From positions 1 through 64,000 of the forward strand of contig NZ_JAVBXX010000007.1 of NCBI RefSeq assembly GCF_030824335.1: a stretch of DNA of 64,000 bases, in the 5' to 3' direction. This document shows positions 1-8,581 of this stretch, one piece after another (positions within the stretch are counted from its first letter, which is position 1; the number at the start of each line of letters is the position of its first letter). The notes under the pieces were generated by a model. The model was not told where the DNA came from. It was given only the letters and a program-made list of their open reading frames with translations, and made no database searches. The translations under genes were made by a program, and so were the position numbers. This stretch comes from Azonexus sp. GTDB taxonomy: Bacteria > Pseudomonadota > Gammaproteobacteria > Burkholderiales > Rhodocyclaceae.

Positions 1-2361
1 AAGGTGCCGACCGAAGAGCCGGGCATGTCGCCGGCCGAAATCTGGTCCAACGAATCGCAGGAACGCTACGTGCTGGCCATTCCGCCGAACCGCATCGCCG
101 AATTCCAGGCCATGTGCGAACGCGAGCGCTGCCCGTTCGCTGTCGTCGGCGAAGCAACCGGCGACGGCCATCTGATGGTGACCGACGCCCATTTCGGCGT
201 TAATCCGGTCGATATGGAAATGGAAGCGCTGCTCGGCAAGCCGCCGCGCATGACGCGCGACGTCAAGCACGAGCCGGAAACCTTCGTTTCCTTCGATGCG
301 ACAGCCATTGAACTCAAGGACGCCGCCTATCGCCTGATGCGTCTGCCGACCATCGCCGACAAGACCTTCCTGATCTCCATCGGCGACCGCTCAGTCGGCG
401 GCATGACCGCCCGCGACCAGATGGTCGGCCCGTGGCAGGTCCCGGTGGCCGACGTCGCCGTGACCACGATGGGCTATCAAGGTTATCTGGGCGAAGCCTT
501 CGCCATGGGTGAGCGCACGCCGCTCGCCGTGTTCGACGCACCGGCCTCCGGCCGCATGGCCATCGGCGAAGCGCTGACCAACCTGGCCGCCGCCGATGTC
601 GGCGCACTGGCCAAGGTCAAGCTCTCCGCCAACTGGATGGCGCCGTGTGGCGTCGCTGGTGAAGATGCCCGCCTGTTCGACACCGTCGAAGCTGTTTCCG
701 ATCTGTGCAAGGCGATTGGCGTGTCGATTCCGGTCGGCAAGGATTCGCTGTCGATGCGCACCGCCTGGGAAGATCAGGGCGTCAAGAAACAGGTCGTGTC
801 GCCGCTCTCCTTGGTCGTCACCTCGTTTGCTGCGGTCGACGACGTGCGCAAGACGAAAACGCCGCAACTGGCCGTTGATCAGGGCGAAACCGAACTTCTG
901 CTGCTCGACCTCGGCAAGAACCGCCTTGGCGGCTCCTGCCTGGCGCAGGTATACAACGCCACCGGCAGCGATGCGCCGGACGTCGATGAACCGGCCGAGC
1001 TCAAGGGCCTGTTCGATGCCGTGCAGAAACTCAATCGCGACGGCCTGCTGCTTGCCTACCACGACCGTTCCGACGGCGGCCTGTTCGTCGCCGCCTGCGA
1101 AATGGCCTTCGCCAGCCGCCGTGGCGTGTCGCTCGATCTCGACGGCATTTGCTACGACGCCGGTGCTGGCGACGTCGATGGCTCGGAAAAGCGTCCCGAT
1201 CTGCTGGCCGGCCGCGATTTCGAAAACATCGTGCGTGCGCTGTTCAACGAAGAACTCGGTGCGCTGATCCAGATCCGCCGTGCCGACCGCGAAAAGGTCA
1301 CGCCGATTCTGCGCGCCTGCGGTGTGCCGTACCATTTCGTCGGCACGATGAACGAGTGGGACGAAATCCGCGTTACCCGCAACGCCAAGCGCGTGCTGCG
1401 CGAAAAGCGTGTCGACCTGCAGCGTGCCTGGTCCGAGACCAGCTACCAGATGCAGGCCATGCGCGACAACCCGAGCTGCGCGCAGCAGGAATTCGACCGC
1501 ATCCTCGACGTCACCGATCCCGGCCTGACGCCGAAGCTGACTTTCGATCCGCAGGAAGATTTCACCAAGGTCTATCAGGACATCAGCGGTCGTCCGCGCG
1601 TCGCCATCCTGCGCGAGCAGGGCGTCAACAGCCACTACGAAATGGCTGCTGCCTTCGACCGTGCCGGCTTTGCTGCGGTCGACGTGCATATGAGCGACAT
1701 TCTCGCCGGCCGCGTCACGCTGAAGGACTTCAAGGGTCTGGTCGCCTGTGGCGGCTTCTCCTACGGTGACGTGCTCGGCGCCGGCCTCGGCTGGGCGCGG
1801 ACCATCCTGATGCACGACGGCTGCCGCGACGAATTCGCCGCCTTCTTCAACCGCAAGGACACCTTTGCTCTCGGCGTCTGCAACGGTTGCCAGATGATGA
1901 GCGCGCTCAAGTCCATCATCCCCGGTGCCGAACACTGGCCGGCTTTCCGCCGCAACAAGGTCGAGCAGTTCGAAGCGCGTTTCGTGATGACCGAAATCCT
2001 CGATTCGCCGTCGATCTTCTTTGCCGGCATGGAAGGCTCGCAAGTGCCTATCGTCGTTTCGCACGGCGAAGGTCGCGCGGTCTTCGATAACGCCGATGAC
2101 CAGGCCAAGGTGCTGTCGGCCGTGCGTTACGTCGACAACAAAGGCGAGCCGACCGAAGTCTATCCGTACAACCCGAACGGTTCGCCGAACGGCTTGACGG
2201 CTGTGACCACGGCCGACGGCCGCTTCACGATCATGATGCCGCACCCGGAACGCGTCTTCCGCACCGTGCAGATGTCCTGGCATCCGGAAAACTGGCTTGA
2301 AGGTGAAGGCGATTCACCGTGGATGCGTATGTTCCGCAATGCGCGGCGCTGGGTGGGTTAA
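1..2361 (+). CDS. purL: Phosphoribosylformylglycinamidine synthase, 3' part (PurL)
   Basis: Large ATP- and glutamine-dependent enzyme of purine synthesis that converts FGAR to FGAM in the cytoplasm. The gene enters from the left edge in frame, so only about 786 C-terminal residues of a protein usually near 1,300 are seen. Present are part of the synthetase/ATP-binding half and the complete C-terminal class I glutamine amidotransferase: the nucleophile Cys in LGVCNGCQM (residue about 627 of this fragment) and the His/Glu pair in MPHPERVF (about 748-750). It is the long proteobacterial type with the amidotransferase fused on. It ends shortly before a tRNA gene that has its own promoter. Identification is secure; the true start lies outside the window. 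Confidence 0.97.
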   Translation, partial: KVPTEEPGMSPAEIWSNESQERYVLAIPPNRIAEFQAMCERERCPFAVVGEATGDGHLMVTDAHFGVNPVDMEMEALLGKPPRMTRDVKHEPETFVSFDATAIELKDAAYRLMRLPTIADKTFLISIGDRSVGGMTARDQMVGPWQVPVADVAVTTMGYQGYLGEAFAMGERTPLAVFDAPASGRMAIGEALTNLAAADVGALAKVKLSANWMAPCGVAGEDARLFDTVEAVSDLCKAIGVSIPVGKDSLSMRTAWEDQGVKKQVVSPLSLVVTSFAAVDDVRKTKTPQLAVDQGETELLLLDLGKNRLGGSCLAQVYNATGSDAPDVDEPAELKGLFDAVQKLNRDGLLLAYHDRSDGGLFVAACEMAFASRRGVSLDLDGICYDAGAGDVDGSEKRPDLLAGRDFENIVRALFNEELGALIQIRRADREKVTPILRACGVPYHFVGTMNEWDEIRVTRNAKRVLREKRVDLQRAWSETSYQMQAMRDNPSCAQQEFDRILDVTDPGLTPKLTFDPQEDFTKVYQDISGRPRVAILREQGVNSHYEMAAAFDRAGFAAVDVHMSDILAGRVTLKDFKGLVACGGFSYGDVLGAGLGWARTILMHDGCRDEFAAFFNRKDTFALGVCNGCQMMSALKSIIPGAEHWPAFRRNKVEQFEARFVMTEILDSPSIFFAGMEGSQVPIVVSHGEGRAVFDNADDQAKVLSAVRYVDNKGEPTEVYPYNPNGSPNGLTAVTTADGRFTIMMPHPERVFRTVQMSWHPENWLEGEGDSPWMRMFRNARRWVG

Positions 2362-2383
2362 GTCCGTTTTTCGTGAAATTAGT

Positions 2384-2411
2384 TTGACTAAAGCCGAACT
2401 TCTGCTATTAT
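2384..2411 (+). promoter_or_regulatory. Sigma-70 promoter of tRNA-Ser
   Basis: TTGACT (2384-2389), a 16-base spacer and TATTAT (2406-2411), followed by the GC-rich discriminator GCGCGG. That arrangement is typical of stringently controlled stable-RNA promoters. The expected start near 2418 leaves about a 5-base leader before the tRNA. Confidence 0.82.
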
Positions 2412-2422
2412 GCGCGGCTTCC

Positions 2423-2513
<91 letters not shown>

Positions 2514-2520
2514 GAATTAA

Positions 2521-2553
2521 AGCAAAAACGCCCCAAGAAGGGGCGTTTTTGCT
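2521..2553 (+). terminator. Rho-independent terminator after tRNA-Ser
   Basis: A perfect 14-bp stem: an A-rich left arm ending in ACGCCCC (2521-2534), loop AAGAA, and a right arm GGGGCGTTTTTGCT (2540-2553). The T run lies inside the right arm. It ends tRNA transcription and could work on both strands. Confidence 0.88.
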
Positions 2554-2618
2554 TTCCGCCACTCAATTTGCCGATGCGCAACAGTGTTTGTTTATCTCCC
2601 AAGATATCGGAGGTCAAT

Positions 2619-2646
2619 TTGACATTCCTGATAGTGGGGGGATTAC
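2619..2646 (+). promoter_or_regulatory. Possible promoter of the secreted-protein gene
   Basis: A perfect -35 hexamer TTGACA at 2619-2624 lies upstream of the gene starting at 2663. The best -10 at 16 bases is only GATTAC (2641-2646), a weak match, so the call is tentative. Confidence 0.35.
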
Positions 2647-2662
2647 GTTTTATTAGGATAAA

Positions 2663-3367
2663 ATGAGTTATCGGATTCGTTTGGCCATCAAAATGCGCTG
2701 GATATGGGTCGCAACAGTTGTTGCTTTATCTGCAGTAAATACCCACGCGGCAGATGCGTTATTCAATGATTCACTATCTGCCTCGGTGGCGGCGGCTAAT
2801 TCATCGCCCGGTGATTCGGTGCCTGATAGCTCGACCTCGGTTATTGATGGTTCTGTGCCTGCATCGGGCGTAACCATTGCGGTTATTCCGGCTCCTGCTC
2901 CGGTGCTAGAACTGCAAAAGCTTGAAGATCCTATTGCGACAATCAGCAAAGGGAAAAAACTCAAGCTGACGAAGAAAAAAACAGCTTCCAAAGTTTTGCT
3001 GACCCGAACCGAGCGTCGCAGGGTGGAGTTGTTAGGTGACGCCCCGAAAATCGGTGACCAGCAAGGCCCAAGTTACAGTCACAACGAAGACTATCAGGTT
3101 AGCTTTGATAAACAGGACCTGCATCGTTCGTACTCTTTTCCCAAATTGGTTTCCGATACCTTCGATTTGAAGGATGATGGGTCCGATGCGGAAAATTTGT
3201 CCAGTACTGTGCGGGTGCGCCTGCTTATGGCCCGCCTCAAGGCACTTGAAGCGCAGGCGCTGGCTCAGGCGCCGGACAATGACGAAGATTTGTCCGAAAC
3301 GGTTTTGCTTCGCTTGAAGGAAGCCCGTTTGAAAGCCGTATTGGCACACCAAAACAAATACACTTGA
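2663..3367 (+). CDS. Exported protein of unknown function with a duplicated C-terminal motif
   Basis: A 234-residue protein I do not recognise. The first 30 residues form a signal peptide (charged start, hydrophobic core around MRWIWVATVVALSAV, likely cut after THAA). Next is a Ser/Pro/Ala-rich low-complexity region (31-90), a Lys-rich stretch (95-110), and then two copies of a roughly 22-residue amphipathic motif at about 178-199 and 209-230, both of the form (N/D)LS-TV-RL-ARLKA. The start has AGGA seven bases upstream. Base composition is lower in GC than purL. It lies alone between the tRNA terminator and the convergent fpr gene. A periplasmic or surface role is inferred only from the signal peptide. 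Confidence 0.75.
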   Translation: MSYRIRLAIKMRWIWVATVVALSAVNTHAADALFNDSLSASVAAANSSPGDSVPDSSTSVIDGSVPASGVTIAVIPAPAPVLELQKLEDPIATISKGKKLKLTKKKTASKVLLTRTERRRVELLGDAPKIGDQQGPSYSHNEDYQVSFDKQDLHRSYSFPKLVSDTFDLKDDGSDAENLSSTVRVRLLMARLKALEAQALAQAPDNDEDLSETVLLRLKEARLKAVLAHQNKYT

Positions 3368-3399
3368 TCACGGCTTTCTTGTGATTTCTTGCTGCTGCG

Positions 3400-4176
3400 T
3401 TACTGTTCGACAAAAGCCCGTTCAATCACGTAATCGCCCATCTCACCGATATGCGGTGAAATGCTGAAGCCAAAACTGTCCAGCATGCCGGAAATTTCCT
3501 TGAGCATGGCAGGGCTGCCGCAGATCATGCCGCGGTCTGTGGCTGGGTCGAGTGGTGTTTCGCCAATGTCGGCAAATAATTTTCCCGACTGAATCAAGTC
3601 GGTTTGCCGGCCTTCATTGCGGAAAGCTTCGCGGGTTACTGTCGGGTAATACACCAGCTTCTCCCTGATTTGTTCACCGAGATATTCGTGCTCCTTCAAG
3701 TCTTGCTCGATGTAGTCGTGATAGGCCAGTTCATTGGTCCAACGCACGCCGTGGATCAGGATGATTTTTTCGAAGCGTTCGTAGGTCTCCGGATCATGGA
3801 TCAGACTCATGAACGGTGCCAGCCCTGTGCCGGTAGCGAACAGGAACAGACGTTTGCCGGGTTTCAGATCGCGTAATACCAGCGTGCCGGTTGGTTTGCG
3901 GCTGACCAGCAGCTTGTCGCCGGGCTGCAGATGTTGCAGGCGCGAGGTTAGCGGGCCATCCTGAACCTTGATGCTGAAGAACTCCAGGTGTTCCTCGTAA
4001 TTGGCGCTGGCCACGCTGTAGGCACGCATCAGTGGGCGGCCATTGACCTCGAGGCCGATCGTGACAAATTGCCCATTGATGAAACGCAGTCCCGGATCAC
4101 GGGTGGTGCGGAAGGTGAACAGGCTGTCATTCCAGTGATGGACGGAAACCACCGTCTCGGTATTGAAATTACTCAT
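3400..4176 (-). CDS. fpr: Ferredoxin--NADP reductase
   Basis: FAD flavoenzyme (258 residues) moving electrons between NADPH and ferredoxin or flavodoxin in the cytoplasm, important under oxidative stress and for iron-sulphur and nitrogen-fixation metabolism. The FAD-binding motif RAYSVAS near residue 50 and the NADP site FATGTGLAPFMSLI near 110-123 are clear, as is the C-terminal GEMGDYVIERAFVEQ typical of bacterial subclass I FNRs. I chose the ATG at 4176 because it has AGGGG nine bases upstream and removes a non-homologous 10-residue extension. It is divergent from a LysR gene, the fpr/finR arrangement known in pseudomonads. Confidence 0.95.
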   Translation of the reverse strand: MSNFNTETVVSVHHWNDSLFTFRTTRDPGLRFINGQFVTIGLEVNGRPLMRAYSVASANYEEHLEFFSIKVQDGPLTSRLQHLQPGDKLLVSRKPTGTLVLRDLKPGKRLFLFATGTGLAPFMSLIHDPETYERFEKIILIHGVRWTNELAYHDYIEQDLKEHEYLGEQIREKLVYYPTVTREAFRNEGRQTDLIQSGKLFADIGETPLDPATDRGMICGSPAMLKEISGMLDSFGFSISPHIGEMGDYVIERAFVEQ

Positions 4177-4237
4177 GATGTGTTGCCCCTGTAGAAGTTG
4201 AGGCAAGTTTAGGCTTGGATGGATTGAAGCAAAAACG

Positions 4238-4259
4238 GATAATTTGTTTATTGCTTATC
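4238..4259. promoter_or_regulatory. Candidate LysR-type operator between fpr and finR
   Basis: Inverted repeat GATAA-N12-TTATC in the 95-bp divergent interval, AT-rich and of the size expected for a LysR recognition site. It is placed to act on both promoters. Seen only as a repeat; no known FinR consensus was matched. Confidence 0.4.
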
Positions 4260-4271
4260 TATAAAATCGAT

Positions 4272-5195
4272 ATGAGACTAAGTTTGCGCCAACTCGAGAT
4301 TTTTGCTGCCGTGGCTAAAACCGAGAATGTTTCGCTCGCTGCCGCACGTCTTGCCATGTCGCAGTCTGCGGCAAGCAGTGCTTTGGTCGAACTGGAGCGT
4401 CTGTACGACTGCTCGTTGTTTGATCGGATAGGAAAAAGTCTGCATCTGAACAGCACCGGACGGGGGTTGCTGCCGCTGGCTGAAGCGCTGCTTGCCCAAG
4501 GGCGGGATATTGAAGATTACCTGTCTGGTGGTCGCCCTGGCCCCCTCAGTATTGGCGCGACTTTGACCATTGGAAATTACCTGGCCACCTTGATCGTGGT
4601 CGACTACAAGCGGCAGTTTCCGGATGCCCCGGTGCAGCTTCAGGTGGCCAATACGGATACGGTGGTTGAGCGTTTATTGCGTTTCGAATGTGATCTGGGG
4701 CTGATCGAAGGGGAGGTCAGTCATCCTGATCTGCTCATCGAGCCATGGCTGGCCGACGAATTGGTGGTTTTTTGCGCCCCGGGTCATGCGCTGGCCGGTT
4801 TTCTTGCGGTCGACCGCGAGATTTTGTCAGAACAGTCGTGGATTTTGCGTGAACCTGGCTCTGGGACGCGCAGTCAGTTTGATCGTTGCATCGGTAGCCA
4901 GTTGCCGTACTTTCGCTTGGGTCTGGAGCTCGAACATACCGAGGCGATCAAGCGAGCGGTTGAGTCTGGTCTTGGTGTTGGCTGCCTGTCTCGTCTGGCG
5001 CTACGCGAAGCATTTCGGCGCGGCAGTCTGGTCGAGGTGCCGACGCCGCAATTCGAGTTGCACCGCCGGTTTTATTTTGCCAGCCATCGCCGGCGCAATC
5101 CCGGGGCTGCTGTTCGCTTGTTCAGGCAAGCCTGTCTTGCTGCGAGCGCGGCGGCAGATAGCACGGCAAACCTGAATTTACCATTCATTCCCTGA
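4272..5195 (+). CDS. finR: LysR-type regulator, FinR/YeiE-like
   Basis: A 307-residue DNA-binding regulator. The N-terminal winged helix (residues 1-60; LRQLEIFAAVAKTENVSLAA and the recognition helix around SQSAASSALVELE) is followed by a periplasmic-binding-like effector domain (about 90-290). The residues TIGNYLATLI, LIEGEV and WILREPGSGTR match the YeiE-type subgroup. In Pseudomonas the divergent LysR gene finR is needed for superoxide-inducible fpr expression, so control of the neighbouring reductase is the natural inference. The ATG at 4272 begins the conserved MRLSLRQLE. It lacks a clear Shine-Dalgarno, and a TATAAA box lies only 7 bases upstream, so the message may have a very short or no leader. 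Confidence 0.88.
   Translation: MRLSLRQLEIFAAVAKTENVSLAAARLAMSQSAASSALVELERLYDCSLFDRIGKSLHLNSTGRGLLPLAEALLAQGRDIEDYLSGGRPGPLSIGATLTIGNYLATLIVVDYKRQFPDAPVQLQVANTDTVVERLLRFECDLGLIEGEVSHPDLLIEPWLADELVVFCAPGHALAGFLAVDREILSEQSWILREPGSGTRSQFDRCIGSQLPYFRLGLELEHTEAIKRAVESGLGVGCLSRLALREAFRRGSLVEVPTPQFELHRRFYFASHRRRNPGAAVRLFRQACLAASAAADSTANLNLPFIP
4806..4817. repeat. Palindromic copy of the iterated word (GCGGTCGACCGC)
   Basis: A perfect 12-bp palindrome inside finR, read as Ala-Val-Asp-Arg. It is one of several palindromic copies of a word repeated across the window. Confidence 0.6.
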
Positions 5196-5401
5196 GGCAC
5201 GTTATGCCGCGTTTGGCGTCCGGAAGGGGTATTTGTTTCGCATTTTCGTATTACTTGATCAGAAAGTGCCGGAGATGTTCGTATTTCCTTCATTACGTGA
5301 ATTACGACCTGCCTCAGCGCTTTTCTCGTAAAATATTTCATTTATGTTTCACTTGGCCGCCAGAAAGCCTCGCAGAAATAAAAATCGAATAGGAGAGAAG
5401 C

Positions 5402-6040
5402 ATGTTCAGTAGCCTGATGCCTCAGCGCAAGGAATTTTTTGAGTTGCTCGCTGCCCACTCCGACCGTGTAGTGGCTGGTGCCAACGCCACACTTCGCTTG
5501 GTTAACGGCTTGGGGCAGGAGAGCGAGGAAATTGATGCATTGGTTGCCGAAGTCAATCGGAATGAAAAAAGTGCGGACAAGATCAAGGCGGAAGTGATCA
5601 CCTTGCTGCACAAGTCGTTTACTACGCCGATCAATCGCGATCAGATTCATACACTGGCGATCGAGCTCGACAAGGTGCTCAACGCACTGCAGCATGTGGC
5701 CAACGCGGTTGGCATGTACAACATCAAGGATTCCACACCCGAAGCGCGTGAAATGGCGTCGCTGGCCGCCGATGCCTGCATGCGCCTGAATCGCGCGGTG
5801 ATGGCATTGCCGGACAAGAACCTCCGTGAGTCGACGGTTAATCTGTGCAAGGAAATCGATGAAATCGAGAGCCGGGCGGATTTGATGCAACGTAAGGCGA
5901 TCAGCCAGCTGTTTGATGGCTCGTGTTCGATTTGGCAGGCAATGAAAATGCGGGAGTTTTATTCGCTGCAGGAGAGCGTCCTGGATTGTTGTGAAGAAGC
6001 GGCCAAGACTATCGAAGAAATCCTGATCGAAAACTCCTGA
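5402..6040 (+). CDS. DUF47 (PhoU-like) protein, first copy
   Basis: A 212-residue all-helical cytoplasmic protein of the DUF47/PhoU-related family, which accompanies PiT permeases and is thought to control or assist phosphate transport. The family signature FTTPINRDQIHTLA (about 75-88) is present, with acidic and Asp/Glu-rich helices that bind metals in relatives. AGGAGAG precedes the ATG by a few bases. The stop is 10 bases before pit, so the two are surely co-transcribed. It resembles the second DUF47 gene downstream of pit throughout, which points to a local duplication. No Pho box was found upstream. Confidence 0.92.
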   Translation: MFSSLMPQRKEFFELLAAHSDRVVAGANATLRLVNGLGQESEEIDALVAEVNRNEKSADKIKAEVITLLHKSFTTPINRDQIHTLAIELDKVLNALQHVANAVGMYNIKDSTPEAREMASLAADACMRLNRAVMALPDKNLRESTVNLCKEIDEIESRADLMQRKAISQLFDGSCSIWQAMKMREFYSLQESVLDCCEEAAKTIEEILIENS

Positions 6041-6050
6041 GGCGCGCAGC

Positions 6051-7064
6051 ATGGAAAATCTGACTATCAGTTTTGCTGCGCTGGCCATCTTGGTTATTGT
6101 TGCGCTGGCCTTCGACTTCATGAACGGTTTTCATGATGGTGCGAATTCAATTTCAACCATTGTTGCGACAGGTGCTCTGACCCCAAAGCAGGCTGTCATC
6201 TTTGCGGCGTTTTTCAATTTTGCCGCGATCTGGATTTTCCACCTGAACGTGGCGGCGACCATCGGCAAGGGAACGGTTGATCCTTCGCTGGTCGATCACT
6301 ACGTTATCTTCGGGGCGCTGATGGGGGCGCTGGCCTGGAATATCATCACCTGGTACTACGGTATTCCCTCATCTTCATCGCATGCCTTGGTTGGCGGTCT
6401 GGTCGGCGCGACCGTGATCAAGGCGGGTGGTTTTACGCCAATTCTCTGGAGTGGTTTTGGCAAGATACTGATTTTCATCATAATTTCTCCGCTGGTCGGT
6501 TTCTTGATCGGTGGCTTGCTGATGGTGCTGGTCGCCTGGCTGTTCCGAAAGTCGACGCCTTACCAGGCGGCGAGGTGGTTCAAGGTCGGGCAGTTGTTTG
6601 CGGCGGCTGCGTATAGCCTGGGCCATGGCGGCAACGATGCCCAGAAAACCATCGGTATCATCTGGCTGCTCCTGATTACTGCCGGCGTGGCTACGACCGA
6701 TGTCAGCACCTTGCCGATGTGGGTTATCTATTCCTGCTACTTTGCCATTGCCTGGGGTACCTACATGGGGGGCTGGCGCATCGTCAAGACGATGGGGACC
6801 AAGATCACCAAGCTCAATTCGGTCAGCGGTTCATGCGCGTCGATGGGCGGGGCGATCAGTCTCGGTCTGGCAACGCTGGGCGGGATTCCCGTTTCCACCA
6901 CGCACACGATTACGGGCGCCATCGTCGGTGTGGGCGCGGCGCAGGACGTCAAGGCAGTGCGCTGGGCCATTACCCTGAATTTGCTTGTGGCTTGGGTTCT
7001 GACCATTCCTGCTTCGGGACTGATTGCCGGTGTCTTCTGGTACGTCGGCCGCAGTTTCCTGTAA
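6051..7064 (+). CDS. pit: Inorganic phosphate transporter, PiT family
   Basis: A 337-residue inner-membrane permease of the PiT family, normally coupling metal-phosphate uptake to the proton gradient. Both family signatures are present: DFMNGFHDGANS near residues 21-32 and GHGGNDAQKTIG near 190-201, each in its half of an inverted-repeat membrane fold. At about 340 residues it is the short type without the large central loop of E. coli PitA. It sits between two DUF47 genes with gaps of 10 and 18 bases. Substrate preference among phosphate, sulphate and metal-phosphate cannot be read from the sequence; phosphate is favoured by the DUF47 partners. Confidence 0.94.
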   Translation: MENLTISFAALAILVIVALAFDFMNGFHDGANSISTIVATGALTPKQAVIFAAFFNFAAIWIFHLNVAATIGKGTVDPSLVDHYVIFGALMGALAWNIITWYYGIPSSSSHALVGGLVGATVIKAGGFTPILWSGFGKILIFIIISPLVGFLIGGLLMVLVAWLFRKSTPYQAARWFKVGQLFAAAAYSLGHGGNDAQKTIGIIWLLLITAGVATTDVSTLPMWVIYSCYFAIAWGTYMGGWRIVKTMGTKITKLNSVSGSCASMGGAISLGLATLGGIPVSTTHTITGAIVGVGAAQDVKAVRWAITLNLLVAWVLTIPASGLIAGVFWYVGRSFL

Positions 7065-7082
7065 GAACCTGGGGAGTTTCGC

Positions 7083-7730
7083 ATGCTAAACAATGTCATG
7101 CCGCAACGCGGCGTATTTTTCAATCTTCTGGCGGCGCTGGCCGATCGTATGGTGGCTGCTGCCAATGCCAACATGCGCCTGATCAGCGCCCTGGGGAATC
7201 CAAACGCACCCAGCGAATCGTTGATCGAAGAGGTCAACTTCAACGAAAACAGCGCAGACGATATCAAGGCCGAGTTGATCAAGCTGCTCTACGAGTCATT
7301 CACCACGCCGATCAATCGCGACCAGATCCACACGCTGACCCTTGATCTGGACCGGGTCATTGATGCCTTGCAGGGTGTGGCTAACCGGGTGTCTATTTAC
7401 AACATTCAGAAATCTACCGCCGCAGCCCGAGAAATGGCCTCACTGGGCGTTGATGCCTGCATGCGCCTGAGTCGGGCGGTCGTCGCGCTGGGCGAACGCC
7501 AGCGTGAGCAGGAAATCGTGCGTCAGTGCAAGAAGGTGGACAACATCGAAGAGCGTGCCAGCGAGGTCATGCGGCTTGCCGTAACCCAACTGTTTGCCAA
7601 TGAAGGCGATGAAGAAGCCGCATGGCATGCCATGCGGATGCGCGATTTCTACTTTCGCCAGGAGGCGGTTCTCGAATCTGCAAAGAAGGCAGCCAAAACA
7701 CTTGAGGAAATTCTCATCGAGAATGCCTGA
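7083..7730 (+). CDS. DUF47 (PhoU-like) protein, second copy
   Basis: A 215-residue helical protein clearly paralogous to the product encoded just upstream of pit: same start (ML-NVMPQR against MFSSLMPQR), same FTTPINRDQIHTL core and same C-terminal AAKTLEEILIEN. GGGGAG precedes the ATG. Having both copies around one permease suggests that they form a hetero-oligomer or act on the two halves of the transporter, which is inference. Divergence between the copies is spread evenly and both are intact, so neither looks like a decaying duplicate. Confidence 0.92.
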   Translation: MLNNVMPQRGVFFNLLAALADRMVAAANANMRLISALGNPNAPSESLIEEVNFNENSADDIKAELIKLLYESFTTPINRDQIHTLTLDLDRVIDALQGVANRVSIYNIQKSTAAAREMASLGVDACMRLSRAVVALGERQREQEIVRQCKKVDNIEERASEVMRLAVTQLFANEGDEEAAWHAMRMRDFYFRQEAVLESAKKAAKTLEEILIENA

Positions 7731-7775
7731 GTTGCCGGGATTTGTCTGGCTTCCGAAGGCTTGGCCGGCGGGAAG

Positions 7776-8423
7776 TCAGACTGCTGTTTTGGCCGAGCGA
7801 TGCTGTAGCCAGCCGTAAAGCACCGGCGTCAGCGACAGTGCGATGATGCCAAGAATGACCAGCGTCAGATTGTTTTTGATGAACGGCAGCTTGCCAAACC
7901 AATAGCCGACCATGACCAGCGGTCCAACCCAAAGCGCGGCGCCCAGAATGTTGTAGCCGATAAAGCGCCGATAAGCCATTGGCGCCATGCCGGCAACAAA
8001 AGGGGCAAAGGTTCGGAAAATCGGCATGAACCGGGCGATGACGATAGTTTTCCCGCCGTGCCGATCATAAAATCCGCGTGTTTTGACCAGTGCCTGCTGG
8101 CTGAAAAAACGGCTGTCCGGCCAGCGCGATATGCGTTCCCCGAAGCGGCGGCCAATTGCATAGTTCAGCGAGTCTCCCAGCGCCGCAGCAACAAACAGCA
8201 GTGCAATCAATAAAGCAGGACTCAGCTCGCCGCCAGCCGCCAGTGCGCCGGCCATGAATAGAAGCGAATCGCCCGGCAGGAAAGGGGTAACGACCAACCC
8301 GGTTTCGCAGAAGATGATCAGAAACAGGATCGCGTAGAGCCAGTTTCCATAGTCGACAAGCAATTTGGCGAGATAAAGATCGATGTGCAGCAGCAAATCG
8401 ACAAGCAATGTGATGTATTCCAT
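7776..8423 (-). CDS. DedA family membrane protein
   Basis: A 215-residue inner-membrane protein of the DedA/SNARE-associated family, members of which act in undecaprenyl-phosphate or phospholipid translocation and membrane homeostasis. Typical features are the re-entrant signature ETGLVVTPFLPGDSLLF (about 40-56), the second conserved region RFMPIFRTFAPFVAGM (about 128-143), and four to five hydrophobic segments. The basic residues of RFMPIFR, essential in E. coli YqjA and YghB, are present. It converges with the second DUF47 gene and is followed in the same direction by no other gene. The exact substrate cannot be inferred. Confidence 0.92.
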   Translation of the reverse strand: MEYITLLVDLLLHIDLYLAKLLVDYGNWLYAILFLIIFCETGLVVTPFLPGDSLLFMAGALAAGGELSPALLIALLFVAAALGDSLNYAIGRRFGERISRWPDSRFFSQQALVKTRGFYDRHGGKTIVIARFMPIFRTFAPFVAGMAPMAYRRFIGYNILGAALWVGPLVMVGYWFGKLPFIKNNLTLVILGIIALSLTPVLYGWLQHRSAKTAV

Positions 8424-8532
8424 GAGTCAATCCGCTCGACGGTCCCGGATTTTACTTGAGGCTTCGCAGGCTGAGGCATCTCCTGCTTGTTCAGCCATCG
8501 CTCTTGCCGTTTCAGAACAGCAAATTGCTAGC

Positions 8533-8556
8533 TTTTTTGCGGTCGACCGCAAAAAA
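8533..8556. repeat. 24-bp perfect palindrome with T and A arms
   Basis: Six T, then GCGGTCGACCGC, then six A: a fully self-complementary element in the 158-bp gap between the GlxA-type gene and dedA. The T run is on the 5' arm and the A run on the 3' arm, the opposite of a terminator. It is the longest palindromic copy of the iterated word. Confidence 0.8.
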
Positions 8557-8581
8557 ATGCCAAAAAACATATTGTATTTGG

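Noticed and set aside
391..2283. A 630-codon open frame antisense to purL
   Set aside because: High-GC third-position bias of purL opens this frame; composition (many His, Gln, Asp, Arg) is that of an antisense shadow.
5196..5401. Pho box upstream of the DUF47-pit operon
   Set aside because: I looked for the CTGTCAT direct repeats and found none at proper spacing.
8533..8556. Rho-independent terminator for dedA or the GlxA-type gene
   Set aside because: The T run precedes and the A run follows the GC core on either strand, the reverse of a terminator.
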